DNA of 64,000 nt, taken from positions 224,179 through 288,178 of the forward strand of contig JAJJXM010000072.1 of NCBI GenBank assembly GCA_024516155.1. The letters run 5' to 3'. Under the pieces are notes generated by a model. It ran no database searches and was not told the origin of the DNA. It saw nothing but the letters and a program-made list of their open reading frames with translations. Made by a program: the position numbers and the translations under genes. Positions within the stretch are counted from its first letter, which is position 1. The number at the start of each line of letters is the position of its first letter. This DNA comes from Pyronema omphalodes. Its lineage: Eukaryota > Ascomycota > Pezizomycetes > Pezizales > Pyronemataceae. Positions 30,455 through 40,349 of the stretch are shown here, piece by piece.

Positions 30455-32241
30455 TGATCTTGTTTTATTGCGACTAGAGCTACTATGGCTATTGCGCTCC
30501 ACCTACTTCATGCCCATACCCTGCAACACCGCAGTTGCTCTGGGATACAACCACCCGCGCGACCTATAATACTATGTACAGGAGGTCCGGCTATGCCCAG
30601 GGTATTACAAACAAAAACAGAAACAAAAACAAAACACATAAACCCTACAAAGGAAACCTAAACTAGCCCTTTCAAAAACAAAAAACGAACAAAGGAAAAG
30701 CTACGATTTACGCGGGTCAAGTGGGGAGTTTGTCAAGTGTGGAAAGATATTTGTGCAGTCATTAGAGCTCGCGCTCCATAGACAAATCATTATCAGCGTC
30801 GGGGGCCTTGCCTTTCCCAGCCGGGAGAAGTTTGATCCGTACGGGGCAAAGAGGGTCGGTTGCTGGGTGAGCAGCATTGCAAAGAGCGCATTTCACAGGT
30901 GGGTGGTTGCAGGACTTTCCGGCGCGACAGGAGGGGACAGGGCATTGGTGGTCCTTGCTGCTGTGTGATTGGGCGCAGATGGCGCAGGTGGGTTTCTCCG
31001 CTTTGCAGAGGGAGGTGTGGTGGCCGTAAACCTGGCAGTTGCGGCATTGGGTGGTTGGTGTCCAGGAGAAGTATTCGGTAATCCGGCACTTACGATTACA
31101 GAGAAGGAGGGTGTTGGTGCCGATTTGGTTGAGGTTGACCATACCGCTAAGGGCGATCACCATGGTGGAGGCTTGTTTGTTGAGGCGGCGCTCATCTGGA
31201 ACTAGCCAGCGAGGTTCTTGCATGAGTTTGAGGGTGGGGTAGGTCGATTCGATAAGCTTTTTCACGCCTACACCATTGGCTGCGGTTGGGATGTTGTGGA
31301 CTAGGAATTTAGTCCAGCGGCTATTGTTGGTTCCGGATATTGGTTTCAGCCAGTGAATTCTGTTGAGGAGCATCTGCATATATGGTTCGTACGCAGAGGC
31401 CGGGGTGGTAGGGTTGGTCGTCAATACCAGTTTGTTGTGGTCATTGATCCTTGCAAGAGTGAGTGTGGGAAGAGGGATATCGTTGGCCATCAGTACGTCT
31501 TTGTTGAGGCACATCAACACGTTGGTGGCTTCTTTTTCTCGACTCCTAGTCAGTGTTGGGTTGTCCAGTGTGATGATAATCTCCCTTTCGATACGGGGGA
31601 GGGCTTTCGGGATGATGGGGGCCGGTGTTGGCTTCTTCTTTTTGCGCGACACGGTTGTGAATTGTTGATCCTTGCCTTCAACTGATGCGGAGACGCGTTC
31701 AGCCCAGGTAAGGTTGCCGGTGGTTGGTTTTTGTGGTTTGGGGGCGGCTGGGGTGGGGGCCCGAGTGGTGGACCTTCCTCTTGCGGTGGAGTCGCCAGGT
31801 GGCATGTGGGGTGCAGGGGTGGCGGTGAGTTGTCGGCGCGTACGGTTCAGCTCTGCCGTGATCGAGGCGACTTGTTTCTCGAGTTCGCGTATGCGGTTGG
31901 TGCTGGTGGCTTGGGAAGAAAGCAAGGCTTTCTCCATTCGCTCGACTTGTAGGGATAGCTGGAGGAGGAGTTGGCGGTCTGGTTCGGCAAGTGAAATGCC
32001 GGCGGTGGCCGGTCGTGGTTCATTATCGGCAGGTGGGATGGTGGGGCGTTTACGCGCTCCACTAGGTGTCGGTGTGGATCTTTCAGGGGACGGTGGAGGA
32101 GGGGACCCGACGTTAATGGTGTTCCTGAACCTGAAAGTGTCGAGACTGCGTTGAGACATGGTGGAGATGTTCTCAACAAGATAAAGAGAGGAGTCTGCGC
32201 AACTACAGACGAGGAGAAAGGGGAGCGAGCACTGGATCGAG
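30455..32241 (-). mobile_element. LINE-a, ORF1-only non-LTR retrotransposon
   Basis: 1.79-kb minus-strand insertion in the Ty3-C LTR, flanked by a 12-bp target duplication with one mismatch (AGTCAACTAATC at 30443-30454, AGTTAACTAATC at 32242-32253). It has an 82-base 5' UTR, ORF1, a TAATG stop-start overlap, and then only a short A/T-rich 3' region ending AATAAAACAAGATCA. The ORF2 coding region (endonuclease, RT) is absent, so movement needed enzymes supplied by another copy. The 305 bases at 30455-30759 hold the 3' region and no gene. Confidence 0.88.
30762..32159 (-). CDS. LINE-a ORF1 protein (Gag-like, zinc knuckles)
   Basis: 465 residues, ATG at 32159. Pro/Ser-rich N-terminus, a predicted coiled coil around residues 75-110 (VERMEKALLSSQ, then IRELEKQVASITAEL), a basic patch SRKKKKP near 180, then a globular region. 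A C-terminal Cys/His cluster of CCHC type follows (CRNCQVYGHHTSLC, CAICAQSHSSKDHQC and further CxxC pairs). This is the usual build of fungal Tad-clade ORF1 RNA-binding chaperones. The stop TAA overlaps the next ATG (TAATG), the usual LINE coupling, but the second ORF stops after nine codons. The ORF is intact. Confidence 0.85.
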   Translation of the reverse strand: MSQRSLDTFRFRNTINVGSPPPPSPERSTPTPSGARKRPTIPPADNEPRPATAGISLAEPDRQLLLQLSLQVERMEKALLSSQATSTNRIRELEKQVASITAELNRTRRQLTATPAPHMPPGDSTARGRSTTRAPTPAAPKPQKPTTGNLTWAERVSASVEGKDQQFTTVSRKKKKPTPAPIIPKALPRIEREIIITLDNPTLTRSREKEATNVLMCLNKDVLMANDIPLPTLTLARINDHNKLVLTTNPTTPASAYEPYMQMLLNRIHWLKPISGTNNSRWTKFLVHNIPTAANGVGVKKLIESTYPTLKLMQEPRWLVPDERRLNKQASTMVIALSGMVNLNQIGTNTLLLCNRKCRITEYFSWTPTTQCRNCQVYGHHTSLCKAEKPTCAICAQSHSSKDHQCPVPSCRAGKSCNHPPVKCALCNAAHPATDPLCPVRIKLLPAGKGKAPDADNDLSMEREL

Positions 32242-32253
32242 AGTTAACTAATC

Positions 32254-33495
32254 GATCACAGGCCGAATAAACTTAAGGGTCTCGTCCTGAGGTATTTGGT
32301 GTAGAAAGGTATAGTCGTAACAAGAGATCAAGTTGCTGATGCTGGAGGAGACGGTGGGAAGACTTAGGGTCTTTTATAGACTTTCGTCTACAAGTTCGCC
32401 CAGACTTCCCAAGGGAACCAACTTCCAAACTAAGCTTAGGAGATAAGACGTGAGTCAATGCTTTGACAAATCTGCTGATGGCTCGCATCATACTGCATGC
32501 GCAATTTTATTAATTGCTCACTTGCATGATAACCTCGTGTCAGATTAATCCTTGACATTCCTTGCCGTGCTACCACACCTTCCAATCAGGTATTGGGGTT
32601 AAGCGCCTAATGGAGGGTTACTCCACTTGAGCGCATAATGCAATGACTCCTCTGATAATGACGTGTGAGTCATATATCTTATGAGTCGTCTTGATCATAG
32701 ATCTCCCTAGAGAATCTCGATTGCGAGTGAAGGAATCTGACATCATAAGGCAGACTATGCCCTACCGGAGCGCACTGCCCCGTCACATTCCTGTGTGATG
32801 TCATTTGCCCCACCTGCGCGCACTTGCGCGCAGCCACACCCTGGTGTGTACGCAAACGCCGTCTTATCTTGTAGTTGGTAGTCATTGGCCTAAGGTCGCG
32901 TCATATCAGTTCCATCCAACAGTTTCCCTGAGTGGTGTTCCTTGCTGCAGGACGTCGTCTCATGCTAATGCAATCTTGACCCTTGTCCTGAGCTCCACTC
33001 CTGTTGGCTGACTAGACTCTGCCTTGATCCTTGGCCGACTATCCGCCCAACTCAGACCTCGGATGATCCTATTCGTCTGCCTTGCACTGTCCTGAGAATT
33101 CCCTTCTCTTGCAAGCCCTCTGGTAGCCGTGCTTGGTGGAACACGACATCAAGTATAAGGAGGTGTCCCTTCGCCGTTGTCTTCTGTCTCCATCAGCGTC
33201 GTCTGTAGTCTTCTCATGGGTAAGTCGACACCCATGAGGTAAGTTGTTCCTCGTTCCCATCCGTCTGTGATCCTCCCAAACTGACAGTGAATAACAGGTA
33301 GCGACGCCTCGGGCCGGGATCCTCGTGAGGTCCTTTCGGAAGGTCACGAATCACGTGACGTGGCTAGCTGGAGCTCCTCAGGGGGTTCCGGCCCGGGATA
33401 CTAACCTTATTATTCATTCTCCTGTCGAGTTTGCCATGTTCTCTAAATGTTATACATGTTACCTATTCTATACTCACACAATATAGGGTGTGACA
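32254..33495 (-). repeat. Ty3-C 3' LTR, main piece
   Basis: In element orientation it starts TGTCACACCCTATATTG at 33495 and continues at 30454. It contains TATAAAAG (complement of 32371-32378) and CCTTAAGTTTAT (complement of 32267-32278), the sequence complementary to the primer site. The polypurine tract AGGGGGGAGGTGG lies just outside. Confidence 0.92.
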
Positions 33496-33666
33496 CCACC
33501 TCCCCCCTGTTCAAGCTTCGTCCCGAAGCAAGTAGCTTATCATTCTGTGATCGCACCTCGCCGCAGCCAAGTGACTTAGTGATCATATATGGATGTAGTC
33601 CTCCAGCCCCTACATCCTACTACCAACTCGACCTAATGAAAACCTCGTGGGGAAAAACATTAAGCC

Positions 33667-36600
33667 TTAATCCTTGAGTCGGTAGTCCCTCGGAGAATCA
33701 GGGTACTTGAGATGAAACTCTCGTAACTTCTCCTGACCTCCTACTGAAAAGTTGTCGAATGGTTCTGCCGTCCAATCCTTTTTATTAGGCCAACCTAGCC
33801 ATTTAACAAGGTATAAGATTCGATTGCCAGATTTGTAGCTGCTCATTATTTCATCGATATCATATTCCTCGCTTCCCTCAACGTCGTCTGCTTCCCGTAA
33901 AATTTTGTTTGTATCAGGTGGAGCCCGAGTTCCTGCTCTAAAGGGCTCAAGTAGTGAGGTATGGAAGACGTTGTGTATCTTCCATTTCCGTGGGAGCGTG
34001 AGTTGTACTGCTGTTGGGGAGATGACTTTTTCGACTTGGAAGGGGCCATGTAGTCTATGGTCTAACTTCCTTGATGGGCGTCTTGTTCGTATGTTGCGTC
34101 CATCTAACATAACCAAGTCTCCTACTTGGTAATCTGGTGCCTCCTGCCGTTTCTGGTCTGCATATTTTTTCATACGTTCTTGTGTTTTCTGAAGCATTGA
34201 TTTGGCTCCTTCATGAATCGTATGCATCCAGTGGGCGTAGGCTTTGCTGGCTGGGTTGCGCACAGCAGTTGCCGAAGGGTTGCTCGTATTTGGGTAGAAC
34301 CGATAGTTGGCGTAAAAGGGTGAGAGTCCATTTGCGCTTGTGACTGAGTTGTTGTATACGAACTCAGCCATGGGTAAGAGATCAGCCCAGTCGTCCATTT
34401 CGTGATTAACAAAAGAGCGGAGGTATGCTTCAATTGTTTGATTAAGCCGTTCCGTTTGTCCATCTGTTTGTGGGTGGAAGGCTGTCGACATTCTTGGTTT
34501 AATTCCTAGGGTTCCAAGAAATGCTTTCCAGGTGGTGCTTGTGAACCTGGAGTCTCTGTCCGACACAATATCCTTGGGTAGGCCATGTAGTTTCCATATT
34601 TCCTTTGCGAAGATCCTGACAAGGTCTGCAGTTGTCTTGCCGTCTTTGTGTAAAGGAATGAAGTGTGCCATTTTTGTAAATCGATCAACTATAACCCATA
34701 GTTGATCACACCCATTTGATTCCGGAAGGTCGGTAATAAAATCCATAGCAATAGATTGCCATGGGGCATAAGTTAATTCCAAAGGTTGCAACATTCCATA
34801 TTTTTGGTGCCTAGCCGTCTTGTCCTTCTGACATTCCAAACAGCTCTGGACATATTCAATTATCTTTTCATCCATCTTCGGCCACCAAAAGTTTCTTCTT
34901 ATTAATTCAATGGTCTTATCCTGACCAAAGTGTCCTGCAATTTTCGAGTCGTGCTCTGATTCCAGTACCCCGTTGACTAAATCCTTTGGCACCCATAACT
35001 TCTCTTTCCGATAGATTATGCCATCTTCTATCGTTAGTGGATCCTTTATTTTGTTTGCTGCTTTTTTATAATTCTCGTCAAATTCTCCAGCCTCTTTAAC
35101 CATCTTTAAAAATTCACCAGACCATTTAACAGAAGGAATAGAATTAAGCCGTGCCGAGGAAACAATAAATGATGTTCCTTCGCCTCCACTGCTGATTGCT
35201 GAAATTGATGCAAAATGTTCTTTATGAAGGATAGTCGTAATCGGCTGATCCTCACCTCCCCCCTTTTCAGGGCGGAACTCCGGACGCCTTGACAAAGCAT
35301 CTGGCTTCCCATTCTTACTTCCAGGTCTGTAAAAAATCTTAAAGTCAATACCAGCAAGTTCTTGAGCCCACCTTGCTTGGCGACGATTGAGTACTTTAGT
35401 TGTGGTGAAGTACTCCAAGTTTTGATGGTCGCTGAACACTTGAACTGTATGCATTGCTCCTTCTAGGTATCTTCTCCATATCTTGAACGAATCCACAATA
35501 GCCAAAAGCTCCTTATCATGGATCTCGTAATTGATCTCAGCTGGAGTGAATTTCCTAGAATGGAAAGCAATGGGATGCAGCTTTCCGTCCTCTCCTTTCT
35601 GAGAAAGGACTGCGCCTAAGGCAAAGTCAGAAGCATCAGTCTCAACAATGCAAACCTTTTTAGGATCAAAATGACCCAATATTGGTGCCTTCGTAAACCT
35701 CTGCTTTAACTCATCAAATGCCAGTTCCATGGCAACAGTCCATTCCCACTTCTTTGGATCGCCCTTGGTAGATTCAGTAAGAGGACGACAAATTCTTGAA
35801 AAGTCCTTTATGAATCGGCGATAGAAGTTTGCAAATCCAAGAAAGCCTTGTGTCTCTTTCAAGGACTTAGGAGGTTCCCAAACCAGGACGGTTTCCACTT
35901 TATCCTTTGCCATCTCAATTCCCTTTTCGCTTATAATATACCCCAAAAATTCCACTTTGTTTGTCCCCCAAACACATTTTTCCGGAGATATTACCAGCCC
36001 ATTTTCTTCCAGTCTCTTTAAGACTCCTTTAACCAATTTATCATGTTCCTCCTCTGTTTCCGCGTAGATAAGAACATCATCAATGTAAGCAATCACTCCC
36101 TGATCCAACATGTCCCTAAAGATATGATTCATCATATCTTGGAATGTGGCCGGCGCATTGCTTAATCCAAAGGGCATAACCAAAAATTCATAAAGCCCAT
36201 ACCTGCATCTGAAGGCTGTCATCCATTCATCGCCTTCTTTAATCCTGATCAAGTGATATCCGTTCTTCAAGTCCATTTTCGTGAAGAACTTAGCTCCTCT
36301 TACTCTGTCTTGTAATTCAGACATAAGAGGGAGGGGGTAGCGGTTTGCTATTGTTATTTTGTTGATCCCCCTATAATCCACACAAAGCCGTAACCCTCGC
36401 CCATGGGGTTTTGGCACAAAGAGAATTGGTGCTGCGGCAGGGGATTTAGATGGTCGAATCTTGCCTGTCCTTAGCATCTCTTTTAGCCATTCTCTCAAAG
36501 TTTCCAGCTCGACTTCATTGAGCGCATAGACTGGTCCCCAAGGAGGAGTCTCTCCTTCCTTCAAGTCTATGGCGTGGTCGTAAGGCTTGTGTTCTGGAAG

Positions 36601-37365
36601 CTTGTCTGCTGCTTCCTTGGTCATGATGTTGATCCACTTACGGAATTTCTCAGGGACTTGTTGAAGTGCCTCTGATAATTCCTCCTTAGTGGCAACAGCT
36701 GAAATATGGCCTATAACTGAGGCCTCAGGATGGTCGAGTACGCGGCGGTCGACCTTGAGTGAAAATGTACTGGCCTGAGCCTTAGTACAATGTTCAATGC
36801 AACGTGTAGTAGTGAAGGAGATGTTATTGGTGTCTCCCCACATGTTGCAAGGTTGATGTCTGGCCATCCACCAATAAGGGAGGATGACATCGCAGTCGCT
36901 GTCAAGAGGGGCGACTTCGAAGGCTTCGGCTGCAAAGTGTCGTTTGTGTTGCAGCATAAACGGTACAGTGAAGAATTCTCCAGCTCCAGCAACTACCTCG
37001 TTATTGAAGTTGCGGATTTGAAGAGGCTTGTCTCTCTTCACAGTAGGGATTTTGTAAGTATGGACAAAACCTTGGTCCAATAGTGCTGAGGTGGAGCCTG
37101 TATCAAGGAGGACTCGCACCGTTCTGAATTTGTTCTTAGACCAAGTCAACACCATGTTGATAATTGGCCTTTTTCCATGATGGGGTTGAACCACAGCTTC
37201 CATTTTTGTTCCTTTGGAAGAGGTTCCTTTATCGGTTCGTCGAAGTTTTGTCTTGGTCGACTCCAAGCTGTCCAATATTTTCCTTTTTGTTCCTGAACAT
37301 ATGATATTTTCCGCGTCAGATATACATTCTCCCTCCTCAGGTGACGCAACCCTAGAGGACCTTAA
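33667..37365 (-). CDS. Ty3-C Pol, intact (protease, RT, RNase H, integrase, chromodomain)
   Basis: Open without interruption from the gag overlap to TAA 33669-33667, about 1230 codons. Protease with LLDTGSTSALLD (about 37114-37079; a true DTG, unlike DCG in families A, B and D). RT with YIDDVLIY (36090-36063 region). RNase H with ETDASDFALG (about 35645-35615). HHCC finger HFGQ...CLECQ (about 34950-34830). Integrase motifs MDF, SDRDSRF and QTDGQTER between about 34745 and 34435. Chromodomain (YDIDEIMSS, WLGWPNKKDW) about 33860-33735. It is made as a -1 fusion: the gag stop is crossed in the pol frame at 37365-37361. All catalytic residues I can check are present, so with the gag next to it this copy may be active. 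Confidence 0.94.
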   Translation of the reverse strand, partial: LRSSRVASPEEGECISDAENIICSGTKRKILDSLESTKTKLRRTDKGTSSKGTKMEAVVQPHHGKRPIINMVLTWSKNKFRTVRVLLDTGSTSALLDQGFVHTYKIPTVKRDKPLQIRNFNNEVVAGAGEFFTVPFMLQHKRHFAAEAFEVAPLDSDCDVILPYWWMARHQPCNMWGDTNNISFTTTRCIEHCTKAQASTFSLKVDRRVLDHPEASVIGHISAVATKEELSEALQQVPEKFRKWINIMTKEAADKLPEHKPYDHAIDLKEGETPPWGPVYALNEVELETLREWLKEMLRTGKIRPSKSPAAAPILFVPKPHGRGLRLCVDYRGINKITIANRYPLPLMSELQDRVRGAKFFTKMDLKNGYHLIRIKEGDEWMTAFRCRYGLYEFLVMPFGLSNAPATFQDMMNHIFRDMLDQGVIAYIDDVLIYAETEEEHDKLVKGVLKRLEENGLVISPEKCVWGTNKVEFLGYIISEKGIEMAKDKVETVLVWEPPKSLKETQGFLGFANFYRRFIKDFSRICRPLTESTKGDPKKWEWTVAMELAFDELKQRFTKAPILGHFDPKKVCIVETDASDFALGAVLSQKGEDGKLHPIAFHSRKFTPAEINYEIHDKELLAIVDSFKIWRRYLEGAMHTVQVFSDHQNLEYFTTTKVLNRRQARWAQELAGIDFKIFYRPGSKNGKPDALSRRPEFRPEKGGGEDQPITTILHKEHFASISAISSGGEGTSFIVSSARLNSIPSVKWSGEFLKMVKEAGEFDENYKKAANKIKDPLTIEDGIIYRKEKLWVPKDLVNGVLESEHDSKIAGHFGQDKTIELIRRNFWWPKMDEKIIEYVQSCLECQKDKTARHQKYGMLQPLELTYAPWQSIAMDFITDLPESNGCDQLWVIVDRFTKMAHFIPLHKDGKTTADLVRIFAKEIWKLHGLPKDIVSDRDSRFTSTTWKAFLGTLGIKPRMSTAFHPQTDGQTERLNQTIEAYLRSFVNHEMDDWADLLPMAEFVYNNSVTSANGLSPFYANYRFYPNTSNPSATAVRNPASKAYAHWMHTIHEGAKSMLQKTQERMKKYADQKRQEAPDYQVGDLVMLDGRNIRTRRPSRKLDHRLHGPFQVEKVISPTAVQLTLPRKWKIHNVFHTSLLEPFRAGTRAPPDTNKILREADDVEGSEEYDIDEIMSSYKSGNRILYLVKWLGWPNKKDWTAEPFDNFSVGGQEKLREFHLKYPDSPRDYRLKD

Positions 37366-37368
37366 AAA
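37362..37368 (-). promoter_or_regulatory. gag-pol -1 overlap with T5 run (Ty3-C)
   Basis: The gag frame ends GAT TTT TAA, and the pol frame reads TTT TTA AGG. Slippage of the P-site codon by one base on the T5 run, with the stop in the A site, would join the frames. The site differs from the GGGAAAA used by the other families. Confidence 0.5.
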
Positions 37369-39554
37369 TCCGACTCCTCATCATTTTGCTCAATCGCCCA
37401 AATCCTAGGCTGAGCATATCCCATTATCTCATCGTCGTCATCCTGCTGCACTGCTGCGGTCTTTGTCTTTTTATTTTCTTTGGGCTTCTCCTGCCCTTTG
37501 TTTCCTTCATCATCATCGTCTCTCTTCCTCTTGCCAGAGGAAGCAACCTTTCCTTCGCCAGAGAGCTCTGTTCCCCCAACTGTCTTCTTTGCATAACAAT
37601 CGAACATTTTATGTCCAGATCTTCCGCACCTCCAACAGTCAGCCTTACCTTTTTTATGTTTATCGATTTCGCTCTGAGGAACATTCTGCAGAGCCTCCCT
37701 CCCTGACGCAAAGATGGACTTCTTGTCCTTTTTTCCAGAAAAAACCTTTTTCTCCTTTTTATCCTTGAACCTATCCTTGTGCTGCACCTCCTTAGGGCGC
37801 ACAGTTTCCTTGTTCTTCCCTTTATCTCTATGGCGGTCCTCCCGCACTTCCAAAGTCTTTTTCTTATGACCTTTTAATTCTTCATCCAAATTTTCAACAA
37901 CGTGAGCAGCTTCTTTGACTGCATCAATCATTGCTTCATCGTCAGTTGGGATTCCCCCAACTCTCTGATATACCATCTTCTTAATGGCCGGTGTCATGGC
38001 CTCCCAAATCACATTCCTATACATAGGACCAATTGCTCCCACACGCATATTAAGGTCCTCCAACTTGGTGATATAGTCATCGACGTCTCCCTCATACTGG
38101 AGCTCCGTTATCCTTTTAACGTCCTTCTGGGCCTCTCGCTTATCCTCAAATCTGGTTTCGATTGAACTTGAGAAAGCTTGCCATGTATCCTTAAGTCCTT
38201 GTCTCTGAATGGACTTTCGGCGTTCCTGGTGCCAACTTAACGCCTTGTGCGTAAGTAAGCTTCCAACCCATTTAACCTGATCGTCCTCATCCGGAAAGGC
38301 CTTGGCGTATGTTGCGATGTAATCTTGAACAGACATCCACCAAGCCCTAAACAAATTTTTATCCTTTCCAGAAAAATATTGAGGAGCCTTCATTTCTGGC
38401 ATTTTGGGTCTCCTCGGCTCGTTGACTCCAGATTGCTGCAATTTATTAACAAGTGATTCTAAGAATGCCTCCGTTGCATTCTTTGTTTCCGGGTTCTTTT
38501 GTTTTGCCTTTTCCTTACGCTCCTGGCGCTTTCTCTCCAAGGCTTTTCTGATGTATTCATCATCTGAATCTTCGTCGTCAGAAGGGTCAGATGGTGGTGG
38601 TGGAGGTGGTGGGAGTCCTCCTCCTGGTGGTCTGCTTCCTCTACCACCATTCCTGCCGCCATTTCCAAGGGATCCATCCACTGATGGAGGCAAGGGGACT
38701 TCTGGTGCTCTGCCAAGAGAGGGGGGTCTGGGAGTCATCTCCTCATGCATAGCCTCGGTTAAACATTTAGCATCGAAATGCTCCTTCTTCTGGATCTTTG
38801 ACATAACAAGGTCAATAACCTTGTTTACCAACTCCAATTTCTCTTCCTCCGTCTGTTCATAATAGTCCAGTAGTCGCTGCTGATGCATCTCTTCAGCCTT
38901 AGACAGAGCTGCGATCCGTCTATCCCTTTGCTCGTCGTCCTGCTTCCTTATGGCGTCCTGTGTATTCTTCTCAACTGCCCATTCCTCAATTTCTTTATTA
39001 ATTTCGAGTTGCCTCTGGGCGAAGGCCTCAAGGATAGCATTTGTCGTTTCAATGCCCTGGTTAAGTCTGTCTGCTGCTGCCTGCTGAGCTGCCTCCTTTG
39101 CTTGTGCATCCGTGGCAAGATTGCCAATGGTCCTCCAAACTTGGCCCGCAAAATCATTGCTAGCCTGGACGAGTCGAGTGACGGTTTGAAGGTTTACCTC
39201 TTGGTCCAGGTCACCTTTCTTTGCCAAGGTGTCGTACGCCTTTTGCATTCCCTGGGCCATCTCTTGGTAAAGCCCTTTTACCCGCTGTAACTCATCGTTC
39301 ATAGCAGCCCCAGATCCGACTGCCTCAACCGACCTCTTGATGTCCTCCTCATTGGCGTTCATTCTTTCCATCATTAGAATAACCCAGTCAGGGACTTCTC
39401 CCAGATGGAGGGTAGTTCCATGGTGAACTCTAGGAGCTCCAACCGCAGTAACTTCCTCCCAAGAGCGAGGGCGGGTGATGCTGACGGTATCGCCCATTGG
39501 AGCATCAAGTCCATCGTCGTGACGGGCAGTGCCGGTGATTCTTCGAGCGGCCAT
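37362..39554 (-). CDS. Ty3-C Gag, large
   Basis: 730 residues, ATG at 39554 after a leader of about 127 bases. It is about twice the size of Ty3-B Gag. The N-terminal half is mostly helical and charged with coiled-coil character (about residues 65-260), followed by a Gly/Pro-rich stretch with eight consecutive prolines. Then come a capsid-like retrotransposon-gag domain (about 385-560: PQYFSGKDKNLFRAWW), a very basic Lys/Asp/Glu-rich region and one CCHC knuckle, CWRCGRSGHKMFDC (about 640). The truncated plus-strand copy at 55379 shares the N-terminus. It forms the particle shell and binds RNA (family knowledge). Confidence 0.93.
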   Translation of the reverse strand: MAARRITGTARHDDGLDAPMGDTVSITRPRSWEEVTAVGAPRVHHGTTLHLGEVPDWVILMMERMNANEEDIKRSVEAVGSGAAMNDELQRVKGLYQEMAQGMQKAYDTLAKKGDLDQEVNLQTVTRLVQASNDFAGQVWRTIGNLATDAQAKEAAQQAAADRLNQGIETTNAILEAFAQRQLEINKEIEEWAVEKNTQDAIRKQDDEQRDRRIAALSKAEEMHQQRLLDYYEQTEEEKLELVNKVIDLVMSKIQKKEHFDAKCLTEAMHEEMTPRPPSLGRAPEVPLPPSVDGSLGNGGRNGGRGSRPPGGGLPPPPPPPSDPSDDEDSDDEYIRKALERKRQERKEKAKQKNPETKNATEAFLESLVNKLQQSGVNEPRRPKMPEMKAPQYFSGKDKNLFRAWWMSVQDYIATYAKAFPDEDDQVKWVGSLLTHKALSWHQERRKSIQRQGLKDTWQAFSSSIETRFEDKREAQKDVKRITELQYEGDVDDYITKLEDLNMRVGAIGPMYRNVIWEAMTPAIKKMVYQRVGGIPTDDEAMIDAVKEAAHVVENLDEELKGHKKKTLEVREDRHRDKGKNKETVRPKEVQHKDRFKDKKEKKVFSGKKDKKSIFASGREALQNVPQSEIDKHKKGKADCWRCGRSGHKMFDCYAKKTVGGTELSGEGKVASSGKRKRDDDDEGNKGQEKPKENKKTKTAAVQQDDDDEIMGYAQPRIWAIEQNDEESDF

Positions 39555-39667
39555 TGTTGGTTGAATGTTTTTCTTTGTAGTTTTTTGTAGGAGGATCTTT
39601 TGGTGTCGTCTTGCCCTAGAAGAGGGTCTTCCGTATACGTGTCGAAAAGTAAACTTAGTAGCTTGAG

Positions 39668-39679
39668 CCTTAAGTTTAT
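39668..39679 (-). promoter_or_regulatory. Self-complementary primer-binding site of Ty3-C
   Basis: In element orientation, ATAAACTTAAGG begins two bases after the 5' LTR and is a perfect 12-nt complement of CCTTAAGTTTAT in the LTR (complement of 46218-46229 and of 32267-32278). The TATAAAAG box lies about 100 nt upstream, longer than in the other families. Confidence 0.7.
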
Positions 39680-39681
39680 AG

Positions 39682-39809
39682 TGTGAACCTGGCTATTGAG
39701 GCTTTCAATAGAGAGGCTTATTCGATCAGTTTCGCTTTCGTTCGAAGGTATATAGCAATAGATATTTCCCAAGAAGCTAGGAAGTCAACTAATCGATCAC
39801 AGGCCAAAT
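39682..39809 (-). repeat. Ty3-C 5' LTR, distal piece
   Basis: Last 128 bases of the 5' LTR (GGTTCACA end at 39682). It is cut by A4, whose target duplication reads CAAAT here (39805-39809) and CGAAT on the other side (46215-46219). The uninterrupted 3' LTR reads CGAAT. Confidence 0.92.
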
Positions 39810-40338
39810 TGTCAGGAACCAGTGAACGGACGTTCAAGGGACACACTGAACACTACCGGCAAGAGGGACTAGGCAGGTTCCGGGACGGGGAACGGCAGGA
39901 CAAGGACCGAAGTGCTCGTCAGACGGACGGCACACTAAACAGGGACAGGGACAAGGACAAGAGTGACGTAGGACTTAGGAGAAGAGATCTTATATTAGGA
40001 GCAAGGAGAAGAAACAAGACGTTCGATGGAGAATCTCGACAACGGGGAGGCAAGCCTCCTTATGTACAAAGGGGCGGCCAGCACTCTTGCTGGGCCGTCA
40101 TACAATCATCGCTACATGAGCTTCCGTTCTCCATCAATTCACCTGCGACGCCACAGCTCTCCAGCTCGTGGTACGTCATCCATCATCAATCATTCTCTCA
40201 GTCACAATGGCACGGCACACATAACAACACAACAACACAACGGCAACACAACACGGCAAGACAACGGCACGATGTCAATCAACAACCACGACAACATGAT
40301 GACGCAACACAACGGCTCGTCAGCCGTGTGCCGTGACA
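39810..40338 (-). repeat. Ty3-A 3' LTR of A4
   Basis: 529 bp, TGTCACGG at 40338 to CCTGACA at 39810 in element orientation. Confidence 0.94.
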
Positions 40339-40349
40339 GTACCCCCCCG

